9,025 nucleotides of DNA from Micropruina sp. (GTDB taxonomy: Bacteria; Actinomycetota; Actinomycetes; Propionibacteriales; Propionibacteriaceae): positions 2,053,334 to 2,062,358 of the forward strand of contig CP059261.1 of NCBI GenBank assembly GCA_013693855.1, given 5' to 3'. Of this stretch, positions 6,602 to 9,025 are shown in pieces. The translations under genes and the position numbers were made by a program. The notes below the pieces were generated by a model. It ran no database searches. It was not told the DNA's origin and was given only the letters and a program-made list of their open reading frames with translations. The first letter of the stretch is position 1, and each line of letters begins with the position of its first letter.

Positions 6602-7230
6602 CCATCCTTCCGTGGCTCGTCCTACACGAGACGCAGGAGGGAACCCTTGGCGAAGACTACGACCACAGCGGCTTCGGCCGGTCATCGATCTCGGAGAGGT
6701 CGAACTCATATCACGAGGTGCAGGATGCGCTGATCGACGCGGTGCGCGACGCCGCGGTTGAGCAACTAGTGAAGGACCCAGCGGGCGCGTGGGCCGATCT
6801 TGATCGAACTCCGATCCTCATCGTGCGCCGCATTTGTCTGCACTCGGTCGCTGAGATCTTGCAGCGCCAAGTAGCCCAAGGGCAGGTCAACACCGATCTA
6901 CTGTCCATCGCCAGAGAACTGATGCTCGACGTCAAGTCGCGGGAGCAGCTCGCCACCGCGGACTTCATCAGACTGCTCCGGGCGCTAGGTGCTGTGTCTC
7001 GCACCGAACTTGGCCCGCTTGCAGATGTGATGGCCATCGGGCATGTCACAGACGAGGCTGCAGAGCGAATCACTCGAAACCTGAGCGAGCAAGGCAACTC
7101 CAGCGAGGAGATTCGAAGCCAGATCGCCGAATGGGACCGACGGTGGCGGCACCGCGTGCTGGCGGGTGTCGGCCGAGACCTTCTACCAAGCGCGCTGCAG
7201 CAGGAACTCGACTTGCTCGACACCGAGGAC

Positions 7231-7235
7231 GGGGG
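7231..7235 (+). other. G5 tract with a one-base deficit in gene B
   Basis: Coding quality passes from one frame to another exactly at this run. Six Gs would keep the protein continuous. A length-variable tract acting as a switch is conceivable, but five bases is short for phase variation. Confidence 0.65.
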
Positions 7236-7996
7236 ATCGATGACCCGATGCGCCTTCCATTTGAGACTTCTGGCTGGACTGGCCCGAACAGCCCCATCAC
7301 CCAGGAGGAAATGGCTGCCCTTGCGCCCATGGAGTTGGTCGCGCACCTCGAGGGTTGGCACTACGAAGGCGACGGATGGGGGCCCAATCCTTCGCATGAA
7401 GGCCAGGCAAGGGTGTTGGAGGCCCTCCTCACTAGTAAGCCGCTTGCACTCGAAGGTCAGCAGGATCTGTCCCAGCGTCTTCGTCCGACGTACGTTCGAG
7501 CTGCGCTCAGCGGCTGGGATGGTGCGCTAAAGGCGGACCTCGAACTCCCCTGGGGGCAGGTGCTGTCGCTGGCTGCCGACGTTCTCGAACACTCGGACGA
7601 GTCCCCCTTCCCTGTTGAAGGACGGAGCTTTGACGACGACCCCGACTACACAGAGGCAAAGAAGGTGGCGATTCGCCTCCTGACGCACCTGGCAGCCAAG
7701 GCTTCCGCGGAGCGCATTCCCGACGCTCAACGCAACCGACTCGCCGATCTGCTCCTCGCGGCCGCTTCCGACGCTGCCGCGTGGCGTGACTACATCGCAA
7801 CAGTCGGAGACGAGGATTCTGGCTCGGACCCGCTCATGGTCTCCCTCAACTGGAAGTGGCCCATCCTGCTTCGCGGACTCGTCAACCTTGTTGGACTCGG
7901 CGGTAGCCCTGAGCGCCAAGACAGGGCACTCGAGACTCTGGGCCGAAATCTCGCACTCGACTACCCTCGGGGCGCCTCGCGGGCGGTCCTTGGAGA

Positions 7997-7999
7997 GGG
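7997..7999 (+). other. G3 tract with a one-base deficit in gene B
   Basis: Four Gs here would join the second and third frames of gene B. The frame in use before this point otherwise reaches a stop only at 8100-8102, after an implausible Ser/Thr-rich stretch. Confidence 0.65.
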
Positions 8000-8933
8000 C
8001 TCGGGAAACTCTTCAACCACGCCCACGACTGGCTACTGGCGAACCTTCGCACGTACTTCGGCACGCGAGGGGCAATCGACAGGAATCAGCAGATCGCTCT
8101 GACGACCGCCATCGCAATCCACTATTACCACCCAGATCTCTACCGGCTCCTGTCCGGCCCGATGGCGGCCACTCTCCACAGTCACGAACAGATCGAAGTC
8201 GGGTGGGGGAACCGAGTTACGCCTCACGAGAGGATCGGCCAATGGGTCATCGAGGCCATCATCCGGGGGCACATCGGCGACGATGACTCTCTGCGTGCCG
8301 AGTTCTATACAACGGCCGACCCGGAGATTCGCGGGGATGCCATCGGCCACACCGCTTGGTCGTTCATGCACGCCGAAGTCGTCGATGACGCCATTCGTGA
8401 CCGCCTGGCTGAGCTGTGGGACGAACGTGTCGCCCACGTCAGGTCACGCCCTGAAGACAAGGCCGAACTAAAGGACTTCTACTGGTTCATTCGTTGTGAG
8501 AAGTTCCCGGCTTCATGGTGGCTCCCAAGGCTCGTGGAGGCTCTCGAGCTTGATGCTGATCTACGAACGCGCGGGATGATCGGTGAGCAACTTGCTTCGG
8601 CTGCCGAGGAGCTACCAGAGGCTGCACTGAGGGCCCTGACGCTGCTCCTTGCTCAAGAGGAAACTTCCGCCCGTGACAACTACGATCTGCGAACCCACGC
8701 GCTCGCCCCTGTCATTGCAGCTGCGATGAGGTCGACCGATGACAAGCTCCACGCAGGTGCGGGCGCCCTCATGAACCAAATGGGCGCACGGGGCGAGACC
8801 GATCTCGACAAGCGGGTCGCAGCCCTTCTCACCGATGCGACGAAGGACTGAACCGCCCTCAGTAGCCGCGGCGCGTTTGGTTCACCTGGGGCGTTGCAGA
8901 TCTCTGGTCGAGTACCTGCCGGACAATGGCGTC

Positions 8934-9025
8934 ATGGTCGAAATTGATCCCGAGCGCTTCGAAGCGATGGTCGCTGAAGCGCTCGACGGGCTACCCGCGG
9001 ACCTGGCCGGCCTGCTGAGCAACGT
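8934..9025 (+). CDS. Start of a zincin-like metallopeptidase family gene, cut by the window edge
   Basis: The first 30 residues read MVEIDPERFEAMVAEALDGL and on to PADLAGLLSNV. This matches the opening of the small (about 110-150 aa) possible zinc metallopeptidase family (PF06262, formerly DUF1025), which usually starts with M-V-x-hydrophobic, then an acidic helix containing EALD-x-LP and a following N-V. The HExxH metal site would lie past the window end and cannot be checked. The gene starts 82 bases after gene B's stop, without a strong ribosome site. The family is widespread and single-copy in actinobacteria, so this may mark the right border of the accessory region. Confidence 0.65.
   Translation, partial: MVEIDPERFEAMVAEALDGLPADLAGLLSN

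Larger units (their letters stand above)
6602..8851 (+). pseudogene. Gene B, 3' part: body and C-terminus of the large helical-repeat protein, with two frame breaks
   Basis: This carries the remaining 750 codons of a reconstructed 949-residue protein. It is read in three frames. The joins are the GGGGG run 7231-7235 (one more G gives TEDGGIDDPMRLPFE) and the GGG run 7997-7999 (one more G gives VLGEGLGKLFNHAHDWLL). No other stop codons or frame problems occur. The protein is helical throughout and looks like a HEAT-type solenoid. Distinctive segments include SPITQEEMAALAPMELVAHL (about residues 426-445), the Trp-rich LNWKWPILLRGLVNLVG, and FNHAHDWLLANLRTYFG (about 671-687). I associate this kind of sequence with the long C-terminal regions of large conflict-system proteins, from memory. 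There is no Walker A motif (GEGLGKLF is not one), no nuclease motif and no membrane span. As read, only fragments would be made, for example from an ATG at 8162. Function unknown; with gene A it likely forms a two-component system. Confidence 0.8.

Noticed and set aside
7225..7240. Programmed ribosomal frameshifting in gene B
   Set aside because: There is no slippery heptamer of the known type, and similar one-base deficits occur in unrelated genes of the window, so a shared technical or mutational cause is simpler.
6217..7530. A continuous 437-codon frame joining IS256 sequence to gene B
   Set aside because: It is an accidental fusion made by a one-base slip in the passenger gene; its first part reads the transposase out of frame.
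7992..8015. A Walker A (P-loop) motif in GEGLGKLF
   Set aside because: The spacing does not fit GxxxxGK[ST], and no Walker B follows. The motif also exists only after correcting the frame.

Overview
The window comes from a high-GC bacterium. Strong G/C preference at third codon positions, GTG and ATG starts with GGAGG-type ribosome sites, and the protein style of its ISL3 and IS256 elements all point to an actinobacterium; the genus cannot be read from the sequence. It is an accessory region. Its right edge reaches what looks like a housekeeping gene, the start of a zincin-like metallopeptidase at 8934.

Layout. Positions 1-118 may hold the tail of an unrecognised gene. At 373-1599 (+) an intact gene encodes two bacterial Ig-like (Big_5-type) domains followed by a two-helix membrane hairpin resembling the SLATT effector fold. 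Positions 1600-2328 contain no convincing full gene, only a tRNA-like T-arm and a coding-looking tail that overlaps the next start codon. From 2329 to 8851 (+) lies a two-gene operon, here called A (224 aa) and B (949 aa) after reconstruction. A is a small helical protein of unknown function. B is a large helical-repeat protein with motifs that I associate, from memory, with large proteins of bacterial conflict systems.

Both operon genes are split by insertion sequences. An ISL3-family element (2759-4221) sits in A with an 8-bp target duplication. An IS256-family element (5064-6592) sits in B with a 9-bp target duplication. Removing each element plus one duplication copy restores the reading frame exactly. 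A and B overlap by 8 nt (ATGGCTGA), so they were translationally coupled.

A second layer of damage consists of single-base deficits in G or C runs or doublets. Adding one G or C at each of eight sites restores gene A, gene B (twice), the ISL3 transposase, the IS256 transposase (three times) and the small passenger gene of the IS256 element. The uniform direction and context suggest sequencing or assembly undercalls more than true decay, but raw reads are needed to decide. The IS256 transposase also lacks about 36 residues that normally carry its third catalytic acid.

Most interesting: the A-B operon as a candidate uncharacterised, probably defence-like cassette caught shortly after double IS inactivation, and the upstream Ig-like/membrane-hairpin fusion protein.
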